64,000 nucleotides of DNA from an alpha proteobacterium HIMB5 (GTDB taxonomy: Bacteria; Pseudomonadota; Alphaproteobacteria; Pelagibacterales; Pelagibacteraceae): positions 62,001 through 126,000 of the forward strand of contig CP003809.1 in assembly GCA_000299095.1 (NCBI GenBank), written 5' to 3'. The number at the start of each line of letters is the position of its first letter. Position 1 is the first letter of the stretch. Below, piece after piece: positions 1 to 10,351 of the stretch. The position numbers and the translations under genes are program-made. The notes under the pieces were generated by a model that was given only the letters and a program-made list of their open reading frames with translations, was not told the DNA's origin and did no database searches.

Positions 1-1
1 C

Positions 2-834
<833 letters not shown>

Positions 835-848
<14 letters not shown>

Positions 849-1785
849 TTATAGATTAAAAAAAATTAAAGGAGACGCATCCTTTAGAAAATTCTACAGA
901 AAATCTTTTAATAAAAAAAATTCAATAATTGTATACGCCGATAAAGAGAAAGAAAAAAATTTACTTGTTTACGACAGTATAAATAAAATTTTGAATAAGA
1001 ATAATGTTAAAGCGCCAAAGTTAATAAAAGAAAGATATAATTTAAACTATATTGAAATTGAAGATTTAGGTAGAAAAACAATGTTTAATTTTTTGAAAAA
1101 AAAGCCTAAAGATTTTGAATATTTTAAACAGGCAATAGATTTGTTATCTAAGGTCCAAAATATTAAAGATAAAAAAATTAAAAACTTCAAAGATGAAATT
1201 TACTCAGTGCCAGAGTATAGTAAAAAAATTTTATTCGAAGAAAGTGAATTATTTTGTAAATGGTATATTCCATCCATATTTAACAAAAACAAAAAAGAAG
1301 TTTTCAATAAAAAATTGAAAATTGAGATAAAAAAATTAATTACTAAATTAAAATTGAAAAATAACACGTTTGTTCATAGAGATTTTCATGTTTCTAATAT
1401 AATGATGAATAAAAATAAAATTTCATTAATTGATAATCAAGATGCGTTGATTGGTAATAAGGCCTATGATTTAGCATCAATTATTGATGATGTTAGACTC
1501 AAAACATCTTTGAAAACAAAAAATAAAATTTTTGATTATTATTTATATAAGAATAAAAAAATAAATTATTTAGACTTAAAAAATGATTTTGAAATATTAT
1601 CTGTCTTGAGAAATTTGAAAATAATAGGAATATTTAAAAGATTGGCTGTTAGAGATAAAAAATTCAATTATCTTAAAATGATCCCATATACTTGGAAATT
1701 AATTGAACTAAGAATTAAGAATAATAATAATTTAAAAAAACTAAATGAATTATTAAGTGATTATTTTCCAAAACAAATAAAATGA
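835..1785 (+). CDS. amgK: N-acetylmuramate/N-acetylglucosamine anomeric kinase (AmgK-like)
   Basis: A 316-residue kinase of the aminoglycoside-phosphotransferase fold. AmgK phosphorylates MurNAc (or GlcNAc) at the anomeric position in peptidoglycan recycling. The catalytic loop FVHRDFHVSNIM is near residues 180-191 and the metal-binding segment SLIDNQDALIGNKAYDLAS follows directly; the family form is HRDYHxxNLM then DFQDA. The amgK assignment rests on that motif plus the neighbouring murU, whose start overlaps this stop by 4 bases. The protein is very lysine-rich, as expected from local base composition. A different sugar or amino-alcohol kinase cannot be excluded. Confidence 0.85.
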
Positions 1786-2471
1786 AAATAGAAACTGCAT
1801 TAATTCTTTGCGCTGGATATGGTAAACGAGTAAAACCTTTAACAGATGTTACCCCCAAACCACTTTTAAAAATAAAGGATCTAACATTACTCCAAAGATG
1901 CATAAATTTAATAGAAAGCTTAGATATAAATCGTATTTATTTAAATACATTTTATCTTCAAGACCAGATAAAAAATTTTATAAAAAATAATAATTTTAAA
2001 GCTAAGATTTCTATTGTGGAGGATGGAGAGCAAATTCTTGACACTGGAGGAGGCATTCTAAATTTGATTAATTCATCATCATCTGAGGATTTTTTTGTTT
2101 TTAATCCAGATACTGTTTGGGAATCTGATTATTCTACTGAACTAAAAGAAATGGAAAATTTATATTTTAAAAAAAACTTAAAGAATATTTTGATGTTGGT
2201 AAATGAAGAGTTGAGTTTTGATAAAAATTTAAATGGAGATTTTGATTTAAATAAAAATTTAATATCTAAGAGGGAAATGAATAAATTTATTTATACAGGA
2301 TGTCAAATTTTAAGCAGAGATTTATTTAAAAATTTGAATGTAGAAAATTTTTCAATAAGAAATATTTGGAATGATTTAATTAAAAAAAAACAGCTATTTG
2401 GATATGAGAGTAAAAAAAAATTTTTTCACGTAACTAATCTAGATGTTTTTAAAAAACTACAAGATCTTTAG
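1782..2471 (+). CDS. murU: N-acetylmuramate alpha-1-phosphate uridylyltransferase (MurU-like)
   Basis: A 229-residue sugar-1-phosphate nucleotidyltransferase. MurU makes UDP-MurNAc from MurNAc-1-phosphate, feeding recycled wall sugar back to MurC without the GlmU/MurA route. The N-terminal signature LILCAGYGKRVKPLTDVTPK (residues 7-26) binds the nucleotide and PKPLLKI continues it. DTGGGIL and FVFNPDTVW are the expected sugar and metal sites. It is short, as MurU is, lacking the extra domains of GlmU. Its end overlaps the opposing gpmA by 23 bases. Confidence 0.87.
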   Translation: MKIETALILCAGYGKRVKPLTDVTPKPLLKIKDLTLLQRCINLIESLDINRIYLNTFYLQDQIKNFIKNNNFKAKISIVEDGEQILDTGGGILNLINSSSSEDFFVFNPDTVWESDYSTELKEMENLYFKKNLKNILMLVNEELSFDKNLNGDFDLNKNLISKREMNKFIYTGCQILSRDLFKNLNVENFSIRNIWNDLIKKKQLFGYESKKKFFHVTNLDVFKKLQDL

Positions 2472-3162
2472 CACGATCGTTATCTAAATATCTACATTCA
2501 GAAATGTTTTCATTAACATCAAATTTGATGTAAAGAGGGTTTCCCGTAGGGATTTCTAATTTTGAAATCTGATTTTCATCTAGTTTAAATAAAAATTTAC
2601 ACAAAGCTCTGATAGAATTTCCATGGGCAGAAATTAATATGTTATTTTTTTTAACTAATTGTTTTATATGCTTATCATAAATCTTTATTACTCGATTATA
2701 GGTATCCTCTAAGGACTCTGTGTCGGGAATTAAATTATTAGGAATATCTTTATAAACTTCTAAATTGCAAGGATGATTTGGATTATCTCGATCAAGTTTA
2801 TCTGGTCTTAAGTTCCAAGATCGTCGGAATTCATGAACTTTTTTTTCTCCAAGTATTTCCTTCATTTCATCTTTATTTAATCCTGTTAATGCACCATAAT
2901 GCCTTTCATTTAACTCCCAGAATTCTCGAACTTGTTTGTTATCATTCAAAATTTTTTTTATAATCGATAGAGTTCGTTTTGCACGCAGTTGAAAAGAAGT
3001 AAAATAATAATCAATTTTAAGGTTATTTTTTAATAATAAATTACCAGCTTTTTTTGCCTCTTCTTCACCATTTTTCGTAATGTCAACATCTACCCAGCCA
3101 GTAAATCTATTTTCAAGATTCCAAACACTTTGACCGTGTCTAACCAATATAATTGAACTCAT
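2449..3162 (-). CDS. gpmA: 2,3-bisphosphoglycerate-dependent phosphoglycerate mutase
   Basis: A 237-residue histidine-phosphatase-fold mutase interconverting 3- and 2-phosphoglycerate in glycolysis and gluconeogenesis. The phosphohistidine motif LVRHGQSVWN lies near residues 6-15 and is followed by NRFTGWVDVDIT. ELNERHYGALTGLNK supplies the catalytic Glu, and LISAHGNSIRALCKF supplies the second His. These motifs place it in the cofactor-dependent GpmA group, not among general phosphatases. It is convergent with murU, the coding ends overlapping by 23 bases, with no hairpin seen between them. Confidence 0.95.
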   Translation of the reverse strand: MSSIILVRHGQSVWNLENRFTGWVDVDITKNGEEEAKKAGNLLLKNNLKIDYYFTSFQLRAKRTLSIIKKILNDNKQVREFWELNERHYGALTGLNKDEMKEILGEKKVHEFRRSWNLRPDKLDRDNPNHPCNLEVYKDIPNNLIPDTESLEDTYNRVIKIYDKHIKQLVKKNNILISAHGNSIRALCKFLFKLDENQISKLEIPTGNPLYIKFDVNENISECRYLDNDRAKDLVVF

Positions 3163-3206
3163 AAGTTTAAATTATTTTATTTTTTGTTAAAAAATAGTTT
3201 CTATAG

Positions 3207-3602
3207 ATGATTCATTTTTTTTCAAATCATAAAATTATTTTTAAATTAACAAACTTAATGCTGTTAATTGTATATTTGTATCCAGGAAGTTTGGCGGGGT
3301 TTTTTATATATAATGATTTTACAAAACAACCTCAATTGACCACTGATTTTTTTAACATTTCCTCTAATCATTTTTATGTATTTACAATTGTATCTGTCTT
3401 AGGTGTTTTAACTTATTTTCAATTAAAAAAATTATATTACTTATTTGGATTTTTAATACTTTATTCAATAATATTAGAGCTATTACATATATTAATTCCT
3501 AATCGAACATTTCAATATGAAGATTTATTTGGAAATTTATATGGCGTGTTAATTGTTATGATTTTTTGGAATATCTACAAATTTTATGAAAAGAATAAAT
3601 AA
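3207..3602 (+). CDS. VanZ-like small membrane protein
   Basis: A 131-residue protein with about four hydrophobic segments (roughly residues 12-32, 52-70, 74-94 and 107-124). The stretch ILELLHILIPNRTFQYEDLFGN resembles the VanZ-family signature, in which a helix with Glu and a polar RxxxxxDlxaN loop precede the last membrane helix. Function is unknown; VanZ proteins are only loosely linked to envelope properties. Its stop overlaps the start of the following lipoprotein gene, suggesting joint transcription. Confidence 0.65.
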   Translation: MIHFFSNHKIIFKLTNLMLLIVYLYPGSLAGFFIYNDFTKQPQLTTDFFNISSNHFYVFTIVSVLGVLTYFQLKKLYYLFGFLILYSIILELLHILIPNRTFQYEDLFGNLYGVLIVMIFWNIYKFYEKNK

Positions 3603-4185
3603 AATTTTTTTAATATTATCATTATTAAGCTTTTCTGCTTGCTCATCTATTCCATCTAATACTGCAGACGGATGTTCAATATTTAGTGAAAGATATTTAT
3701 GGTATAAATTTGCAAAAAAAACTGAAAAAAAATGGGGAACTCCAATTTATATTCAATTAGCAATTATTAGAATGGAGTCTGATTTTGATTGGCTTGCAAG
3801 ACCTGAAAGGCAAAAGATATTTAAAGTAATACCTTATAAAAGACCCTCAAGTTCATTAGGATATTCTCAAGCTGTAAAGGGTACTTGGAAACAGTATAAA
3901 GAGGAAACTGGCAATAAATTAGCTTCTAGAATTTTATTTAAAGATAGTGTTGATTTTATTGGTTGGTATACAACTAAATCATCTCAAATTTTAAAAATTT
4001 CTAAAAAAGATGCATTTAAACAATACCTCGCTTATCATGAAGGGTGGGGGAATTATAAATATTATAAAAAAAATAAAAAAGTAATTGGACTTGCAAAAAA
4101 AGTTGAGAAACAATCAAAAATTTATCGTAAACAACTTGTTAAATGTTCAAATAAATTAAATAAAAATAAATATATTATTTTTTAG
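3586..4185 (+). CDS. Lipoprotein with lysozyme-like (SLT-type) domain
   Basis: A 199-residue protein with a signal peptide and probable lipobox ending FSAC, Cys19 being the likely lipidated residue. The region from about residue 48 resembles soluble lytic transglycosylase-like lipoproteins. IQLAIIRMESDFDW places a candidate catalytic Glu at residue 64, SSSLGYSQAVKGTWKQYK resembles the GxxQ motif, and YLAYHEGWGNY the distal YxGxxxY region. It may cleave peptidoglycan glycan strands in the periplasm, which would supply the anhydro-sugars that amgK-murU salvage; that link is inference. It overlaps the convergent RND gene by 11 bases. Confidence 0.72.
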   Translation: MKRINKIFLILSLLSFSACSSIPSNTADGCSIFSERYLWYKFAKKTEKKWGTPIYIQLAIIRMESDFDWLARPERQKIFKVIPYKRPSSSLGYSQAVKGTWKQYKEETGNKLASRILFKDSVDFIGWYTTKSSQILKISKKDAFKQYLAYHEGWGNYKYYKKNKKVIGLAKKVEKQSKIYRKQLVKCSNKLNKNKYIIF

Positions 4186-7100
4186 ATAATTGATTTTTTA
4201 ATTCTAAATCAACAGCATCTATCCTTTTGGTGTTTTTAGCTAAAGTTAAATACATTGTTGGTGTCACATAAAGTGTAAAGAATGTAGAGATAATCATCCC
4301 ACCAAGTATTGTTGAACCCACAGCTAATCTTGAGCCTTCTCCCGCACCAGGACCTATATTTCCAATAACTAAAGGAATCATTGCAATCATAGTACTTAAT
4401 GATGTCATTATAATAGGTCTAAATCTTATACTACACGCTTCTTTAACAGCTGCCTCAATATTTTTTCCTGTTGTTCGAATTTGATTTGCATAATCCACAA
4501 TCAAAATACTATTTTTTGTAGAAATACCGATCAAGATAATGAGGGCAATTTGAGAAAAGATATTTATTGAACTATTTAGGAATAATATAAAAATCAAACC
4601 TCCAAATATTGCTAACGGAACTGTCAATACAATAATAAATGGATGGATGAATGAATTAAAAGTTGCAGCCATTACTAAATATGCTGTTAAAAGTGCCAGA
4701 GCAAAAATTAAAAATAATTCATTACTTGTCTCTTTAACTTCTTCAGACTTACCTTTCCATGTAATTTGATTTTGAGGAGCAACTTCAGACATTACATTTT
4801 CTAAATAACTTATAGCTTCAGTTAATGTATAATTTTCGCTTATATTAGCTGATATTGTTACAGCTCTTTGCCTATTATATCTTGCCAATTCTTTTGCTGC
4901 ACCTTCTTGTTTAAAGTTTACTAGGTTAGCTAAAGATATTAACTTTCCATTAGTTTCTGATCTGACAAAAATTTTTGATATACCATCTTTATCTCTTCTG
5001 TCTGTCAAATATTGTTGAATAATTATTGGATATTCTTTTCCAAGTCTATTAAAGGTAGTTACTCTTTTCCCTCCATATAGAGTTTCTAAAGTCTTCCCAA
5101 TTGATTGAGTCGATACACCCAGATCTTTTGCTTTATTTTTATTAATTAAAAGTTTTACCTCTGGTTTGTTTCTGTTGTAATCTGATTCTATTCTTGAAAG
5201 ATTTTTGTTTGCTCTTAGTTTTCTAATTACTTGACTTTGAATATTCTCTAGCTCTTCATAAGTTGATCCGTAAATTACCATTTGTAATGGTTTATTATAA
5301 TTAGATACTCTTATAGATTGCGGAGAGATTGGAAAAGCTACAGCTTGAGGAACAGTTACAATTTTACCTATGGCTTGTCTCATCACTGTTTGAGAGTCGT
5401 TCTTTCTATTTTTCCAATCATCCAATAAAGCAATAATTATAAAACTGTTGTATGAATTAGCTGAACTTCCAAATCCAGGCACCCTCATAATAAATCTAGA
5501 GTAAGGACTGTCTTCAGCTTGAAGTAAAGGTATTAATCTTTTTTCGACTTCTTGAGCTTTCTCTTGAGTATATTCAAAAGAACTTCCTTCATCTGTAAAC
5601 CCTATTACTAAATAAGCACCCCTATCTTCAAGCGGGAGCAATTCTTTTTTAGTAAATGCAAAAAGGCCAACAGATATAAGTACAATGAATATTATAAATA
5701 TCGAAATTGTTTTAGATCTATTCAGTAATACATTAAGTGTTTCTTTATAAAAATTTGAGAAAGATTTAAAAAAGTCCTCAAATTTTTTGAGTAACAAATT
5801 TTTATCAGATCTCTTATTTAAAAATTTACTAGCCAACATTGGAGATAATGTTAATGCAACAAAAGAAGAAACAACTATTGAAAAAGATAAAGCAATTGCA
5901 GTTTCTCTAAAAAGTGATCCTGAAATTCCATCAATAAATATTAAAGGTAAAAACACAGCAATTAGTATTAAAGTTGTTGCTATGATCGCAAAAGAAATTT
6001 GTTTTGATCCCTTATAAGCAGCAACTAAGGGTGTTTCACCATTCTCAATTCTTCTATAAATAGCATCTGTCATTATAACAGAGTCATCTGTTATTATTCC
6101 AATAGCTAGTATAAAGCTTAAAAGTACAAATATATTAATTGATAAGCCAAAAATATATAAACCTAAAAATGAGGCAACTAAACTTACAGGCAATGCAATT
6201 GCAGGAACAATAACAGCCTTTAAATTTCCTAAAAAAAGATAAATAATTATTACCACTAATATAAAAGCGATGACTAAAGTTTTATAAACCTCTTCAATGG
6301 CAGCCTCTACATAATTAGCTCGATTAAATGCAATTTCTAAATTTAGATCACTAGGAAGAGATTTTTTTACTTCTTTAATTTTATCTTTTATTTCATCAGA
6401 CAACTCAACAGTGGACGCTCCACTTCTAGCATAAATTCCAATACCAACTGTTTTAAGATTTAATTGATCTTTTGTTTGAGCTTTAAATAATGTTTTTTCT
6501 GATACAGGTCCAAATTCAACATTAGCAATATCTGATAATAAAACTGTATTATTCAATGTTTTCTTAATTGGTAATTGTTTTATTGTTTCTATATCGTTAT
6601 ATGATTTATCTAAATTTAAAGTTAAATCTATGTTGGCTGCTTCCAGCGTGCCTGCAGGTAGTCTAATATTTTCACTCTTTAAAGCATTCTCAAATTCTTG
6701 AACAGTTAAATTATTTGCAGCTAGTTTTATTGGATCAATCCAAATTCTTATACTCAGTTCTCTTAAACCACCAACTCTTATTCTTCCTACATTTTTTACA
6801 CTGGAAAAAGTATCTACTAGGTAACGTTCAGCATAATCTCCTAATTCTAAATCACTCCATGTTTTTGAAGATAGTGCAAGCCACATAGTTGTAGTAAACC
6901 CTGCTGCTCTTTTTAATATTTGGGGAGGATCAGCTTCACTTGGCAGATTATCAATCACACGTGCAACCCTTTCCCTAATATCATTAGCTGCATTATCTAA
7001 GTCAATGCTTGTATCAAACTCGACATTTATTGTGCTTCTCCCATTTTCTGATTTAGAATCTATATTTTTTATTCCCTCTGCTCCTCCTATTACATCTTCA

Positions 7101-7303
7101 ATTACTTGAGTAACTTCTTGGTCAACTATGTCTGAAGCAGCTGATTTATAGTCAACTTGTATTTGAACTACTGGTGGCTGTATACCATCAGGAAGTTCTC
7201 TGACAGGAAGTTTCCAAAAAACGAATAATCCAAAAATTATTAGAATTAAGGACATCACCCAAGATACGGTTGGTCTTTTTATGCTTAATTCTGTGATATA
7301 CAT
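4175..7303 (-). CDS. RND-family efflux permease (AcrB/MexF-like)
   Basis: A 1042-residue inner-membrane proton-driven exporter of the hydrophobe/amphiphile efflux type. The N-terminus MYITELSIKRPTVSW leads into transmembrane helix 1, and two large periplasmic loops follow. SINIFVLLSFILAIGIITDDSVIMTD in helix 4 carries the paired Asp (here DD) used for proton relay. The second half repeats the layout with FSQIALIILIGISTKNSILI. Length is normal for the family. The adaptor gene abuts it, ending one base before this start, but no outer-membrane TolC-type gene is nearby. Substrate cannot be told from sequence. Confidence 0.93.
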   Translation of the reverse strand: MYITELSIKRPTVSWVMSLILIIFGLFVFWKLPVRELPDGIQPPVVQIQVDYKSAASDIVDQEVTQVIEDVIGGAEGIKNIDSKSENGRSTINVEFDTSIDLDNAANDIRERVARVIDNLPSEADPPQILKRAAGFTTTMWLALSSKTWSDLELGDYAERYLVDTFSSVKNVGRIRVGGLRELSIRIWIDPIKLAANNLTVQEFENALKSENIRLPAGTLEAANIDLTLNLDKSYNDIETIKQLPIKKTLNNTVLLSDIANVEFGPVSEKTLFKAQTKDQLNLKTVGIGIYARSGASTVELSDEIKDKIKEVKKSLPSDLNLEIAFNRANYVEAAIEEVYKTLVIAFILVVIIIYLFLGNLKAVIVPAIALPVSLVASFLGLYIFGLSINIFVLLSFILAIGIITDDSVIMTDAIYRRIENGETPLVAAYKGSKQISFAIIATTLILIAVFLPLIFIDGISGSLFRETAIALSFSIVVSSFVALTLSPMLASKFLNKRSDKNLLLKKFEDFFKSFSNFYKETLNVLLNRSKTISIFIIFIVLISVGLFAFTKKELLPLEDRGAYLVIGFTDEGSSFEYTQEKAQEVEKRLIPLLQAEDSPYSRFIMRVPGFGSSANSYNSFIIIALLDDWKNRKNDSQTVMRQAIGKIVTVPQAVAFPISPQSIRVSNYNKPLQMVIYGSTYEELENIQSQVIRKLRANKNLSRIESDYNRNKPEVKLLINKNKAKDLGVSTQSIGKTLETLYGGKRVTTFNRLGKEYPIIIQQYLTDRRDKDGISKIFVRSETNGKLISLANLVNFKQEGAAKELARYNRQRAVTISANISENYTLTEAISYLENVMSEVAPQNQITWKGKSEEVKETSNELFLIFALALLTAYLVMAATFNSFIHPFIIVLTVPLAIFGGLIFILFLNSSINIFSQIALIILIGISTKNSILIVDYANQIRTTGKNIEAAVKEACSIRFRPIIMTSLSTMIAMIPLVIGNIGPGAGEGSRLAVGSTILGGMIISTFFTLYVTPTMYLTLAKNTKRIDAVDLELKNQLSKK

Positions 7304-8173
7304 TTATTTTTTGATGGGTTTTATTTTACTTTTGGGCCTAACTTTTTTAAGACCTTCAGCAGCCACAACATCACCAATTTTTAATCCAGATAAAATTTCA
7401 ACATTTCCTTTTTTTCTAACACCTATTTTAACCTCTGTTTTATCTGCAATATTTTCTTTTGAAATTTTATATACATATGCCTTCTCACCTTCCATTATTA
7501 TACTGGTATCTGGAACACTTAGAGTATCTCGAGAATTTACTTTTATGTTAACTTCTAACAATGAACCTGACATTAACTCTAAATTATTATTTTCAATTTT
7601 TACTCTAGATAGTAAACTTCTTGTGTCAGCATTTATTCTACTTGATACAAAATCAATCTCTCCTTCAAAAACCTTATCTTTATAACTTGAGACCTTTGCT
7701 TCTATGGGCAATCCTTTTTTTATCAAAGCAGAATAATTCTCTGGAATTTTAATATCAGAGTAAATAATTGAGTTATCGTCTAAAGTAATTATGATTGTAC
7801 TATCAGACATCAATATATCTTCAGTTAAACCTGTGTACCCCAAAACTCCATCAAATGGAGCAACAATATCTTTGTCATTAAGAGCTACAATTGTCTCACC
7901 TTTTTTAATAAAATTATTAAGTTTCAATTCATCTCGAAGATCATTTTTTTTTATTCTATATGTTTTTGTTTTGTTTGAAACTGCTGTACCAAAAGTATCT
8001 ATGCTTTCATGGAATTGTTTATTCACAACTTCTGTAACAATAATTCCGGGTGGTGGTCTTTTACTGAATTTTTTTTTAAAATGATTTCCAATCATTGTTC
8101 TTCCAATAATCACAATCGCAATTATTAAAAAAAATGTGATTATTATTGTAAAAATTTTAGTAGATTTTTTCAT
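7304..8173 (-). CDS. RND efflux periplasmic adaptor (membrane fusion protein)
   Basis: A 289-residue adaptor linking the inner-membrane RND pump to an outer-membrane channel. One N-terminal membrane anchor (about residues 8-26) is followed by a biotinyl-lipoyl-like half motif, KKGETIVALNDKDIVAPFDGVLG. A beta-barrel region and a C-terminal membrane-proximal domain then follow, ending GLKIGDVVAAEGLKKVRPK. The alpha-helical hairpin seems absent or very short, giving a compact protein compared with AcrA (about 400). Its stop directly adjoins the permease start, so the two form one unit. Confidence 0.9.
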   Translation of the reverse strand: MKKSTKIFTIIITFFLIIAIVIIGRTMIGNHFKKKFSKRPPPGIIVTEVVNKQFHESIDTFGTAVSNKTKTYRIKKNDLRDELKLNNFIKKGETIVALNDKDIVAPFDGVLGYTGLTEDILMSDSTIIITLDDNSIIYSDIKIPENYSALIKKGLPIEAKVSSYKDKVFEGEIDFVSSRINADTRSLLSRVKIENNNLELMSGSLLEVNIKVNSRDTLSVPDTSIIMEGEKAYVYKISKENIADKTEVKIGVRKKGNVEILSGLKIGDVVAAEGLKKVRPKSKIKPIKK

Positions 8174-8991
8174 TATAATTTTCCGTATTCTGCCCAGGAT
8201 CCATCGTATATTTTTGGCAAATATTTATCATTAATTAAATGATATGCAAAAGCCAAAACACACGCTGTTACACCAGATCCGCAAGAAAATACAGTATCAT
8301 TTTCATTTATAATTTCTAAAGTTGACTTAAATAATTTTTTAAGCTCATTTTTATCTTTAAAAGTTCCTTTTTTATTCAAAACCTCTGAAAAAGGTAAACA
8401 CTTCGAATTTAGTATAGATCCGCTTCTTAAACCTTCTCGCGGTTCTTTAACTTTGCCTTCAAATCTATCTTTACTTCTAGCATCAACAACTAAATATTTT
8501 TTTTTTGAAATATTTTCGTCAATTTGAACTTTGTTTTTGACAAGCTCTTTGTGTTCATTTGAATGATAATTTGATTGAGTTAATTGTTGTTTTTCTGAAT
8601 TGGTAATTTTATTTTCTGAAATCCACTTTTTTAATCCACCATCTAAAACACTCACTAAATTTATGTCATGTCCATAATAAACAAAATTATACCAACACCT
8701 ACACGAACTAATGACATCAGAGTTATCATAAATAATAATTTCATCATTATTATTTATTCCCATATTTGAAACTATTTTTTCCCAATCTTTTTTATTAACA
8801 AGCATGTGTGGTAAATCAGTATCTGTTCTAGAATTTTTATCTAAGTCAAAAAAAATAGCTCCTGGAATATGTTTAATGTCATACTCCTTTTGACCATCAC
8901 GATTTACATTTGGCATATGCCAAGAACAATCTATAATTTTTACTCTGTTTAAATTTTCAGAAAGATAGGTTGTAGTAACTAATGGCATCAA
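8173..8991 (-). CDS. sseA: Sulfurtransferase, two rhodanese domains (SseA-like)
   Basis: A 272-residue tandem-rhodanese protein of the 3-mercaptopyruvate/thiosulfate sulfurtransferase family. The inactive N-terminal domain contains DCSWHMPNVNRDGQKEY and HIPGAIFFDLD. The C-terminal domain carries the persulfide-forming Cys in FSCGSGVTACVLAFA (about residues 239-253). The CGSGVTA loop is the form seen in mercaptopyruvate sulfurtransferases. Its start overlaps msrA by 4 bases and its end touches the adaptor start, so it sits in a run of four tightly packed minus-strand genes. The preferred sulfur donor is not provable here. Confidence 0.88.
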   Translation of the reverse strand: MMPLVTTTYLSENLNRVKIIDCSWHMPNVNRDGQKEYDIKHIPGAIFFDLDKNSRTDTDLPHMLVNKKDWEKIVSNMGINNNDEIIIYDNSDVISSCRCWYNFVYYGHDINLVSVLDGGLKKWISENKITNSEKQQLTQSNYHSNEHKELVKNKVQIDENISKKKYLVVDARSKDRFEGKVKEPREGLRSGSILNSKCLPFSEVLNKKGTFKDKNELKKLFKSTLEIINENDTVFSCGSGVTACVLAFAYHLINDKYLPKIYDGSWAEYGKL

Positions 8992-9431
8992 TTTTTTTCT
9001 AAGTAATTTTGATGATATTCCTCTGCTTTACAATAATTCTTAATTTCTGAGATTTTAGTTACTACTTTTCCATTGAGTTGTTTATCAATTTGATTCAAAA
9101 CTTCTTTTGCAATTTTTTTTTGTTCTTCATTATGGTAGAAAATTTCACTTCTATATTGAGTTCCAAAGTCAGGGCCTTGTGAATTTAAAGTTGTAGGATC
9201 ATGTATCTTAAAAAAGGTTTCAATTATTTCATTGTATGAAATGATAGATGGATCATATTCTAATTTTACTACTTCAGCATGACCTGAATTACCTGAACAA
9301 ACTTCTTTATAAGTTGTAGTAGAATTATGTCCTCCACAATATCCAACTTCAGTTTTTAGGATCCCATTAATTTGACCAAACTTTTTTTCAGGTCCCCAAA
9401 AACACCCGAGCGCTAAAACTGCTATTTCCAT
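8988..9431 (-). CDS. msrA: Peptide methionine-S-sulfoxide reductase MsrA
   Basis: A 147-residue enzyme that repairs the S-form of oxidised methionine. The catalytic motif LGCFWGPEKKF is at residues 8-18 with Cys10, followed by GVKT-like GILKTEVGYCGG. HAEVVKLEYDP and QGPDFGTQYRSEIF are also diagnostic. The C-terminus has KNYCKAEEYHQNYLEKN, giving a resolving-Cys candidate. It is short because the family's variable N-terminal extension is missing. It is the first gene of a minus-strand series with the sulfurtransferase, and both concern sulfur/redox chemistry. Confidence 0.95.
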   Translation of the reverse strand: MEIAVLALGCFWGPEKKFGQINGILKTEVGYCGGHNSTTTYKEVCSGNSGHAEVVKLEYDPSIISYNEIIETFFKIHDPTTLNSQGPDFGTQYRSEIFYHNEEQKKIAKEVLNQIDKQLNGKVVTKISEIKNYCKAEEYHQNYLEKN

Positions 9432-9466
9432 TGATAAAACCTTAATTTAAATTACAAGTTATTATT

Positions 9467-10351
9467 ATGCTTACTAAAAATCAATTAGGATTTTTGTATA
9501 TGTTTATGTCCATATGTGCTTTTTCGGTTATGGACATAATAGTCAAATGGTCCGAACACTATCCTTTAGGACAAGTTTTATTTTTTAGAGGTTTTTTTGG
9601 AATTATTTTTTATTTTTTTGTAATTCCAAGAGAAAGATTAAGTAATTTTTATTACACAAAAAGGGCAGGTTTACATTTTTTAAGATGTTTTTCTGGATTG
9701 ATTGCTTTAGTAGCAATTTTTATAGCTCTAAGAAGTTTGCCATTAGCAACTGTTGTTAGTATTTCTTTTGCTGCTCCAATATTTACAACAATATTTTCTA
9801 TTTTTTTATTAAGTGAAAAGGTAGGCATTTATAGGTGGTTAGCTGTAATTGTAGGTTTTGTTGGTATTTTAATTATTACTGAACCCGGAATAACTTCACT
9901 AAATATTTATTACATCTTTCCAATAATTTTTTGTATTGGATTATCCTATGTTGCGATTACTATCAGAAAACTTTCAACTTCTGAACCTGTATGGCTAATT
10001 TCATTATTCTTTTCAATTTCGATTACATTATTAAGTTTACTTTCAATTCCTTATGGTTGGGTTATGCCTACAATTAAAGATTTTTTAATTCTAGCTATGA
10101 TAGGTATTTTTGGAGGTGTAGCGAATTTATGGCTCAGCCAATCATATAAATATTCAGAGGTTTCTCTTGTTACACCTCTTAAATATTTAGCTTTGGTTTT
10201 TGCAATAATTTTTGGATATTTAATATGGGATGAGGTTCCAACAATTAAAAGTTTATTTGGAGCAGCATTAGTTATTTTCTCCACACTAATTATATTCAGG
10301 AGAGAGATTTATAAAAAGAATGTCATTTCTTCCAAAACATTAAATGACTAA
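9467..10351 (+). CDS. DMT-superfamily (EamA) membrane transporter
   Basis: A 294-residue protein with about ten predicted membrane helices arranged as two EamA repeats (residues about 10-140 and 150-280). Hallmarks are SVMDIIVKWSEHYPLGQVLF with a FFRG motif, ALRSLPLATVVSISFAAPIF, and in the second half SQSYKYSEVSLVTPLKYLAL. The family exports or imports small metabolites; the substrate is unknown. The start is divergent from msrA with 35 bases between. The end overlaps the following glycosylase gene by 8 bases. Confidence 0.88.
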   Translation: MLTKNQLGFLYMFMSICAFSVMDIIVKWSEHYPLGQVLFFRGFFGIIFYFFVIPRERLSNFYYTKRAGLHFLRCFSGLIALVAIFIALRSLPLATVVSISFAAPIFTTIFSIFLLSEKVGIYRWLAVIVGFVGILIITEPGITSLNIYYIFPIIFCIGLSYVAITIRKLSTSEPVWLISLFFSISITLLSLLSIPYGWVMPTIKDFLILAMIGIFGGVANLWLSQSYKYSEVSLVTPLKYLALVFAIIFGYLIWDEVPTIKSLFGAALVIFSTLIIFRREIYKKNVISSKTLND

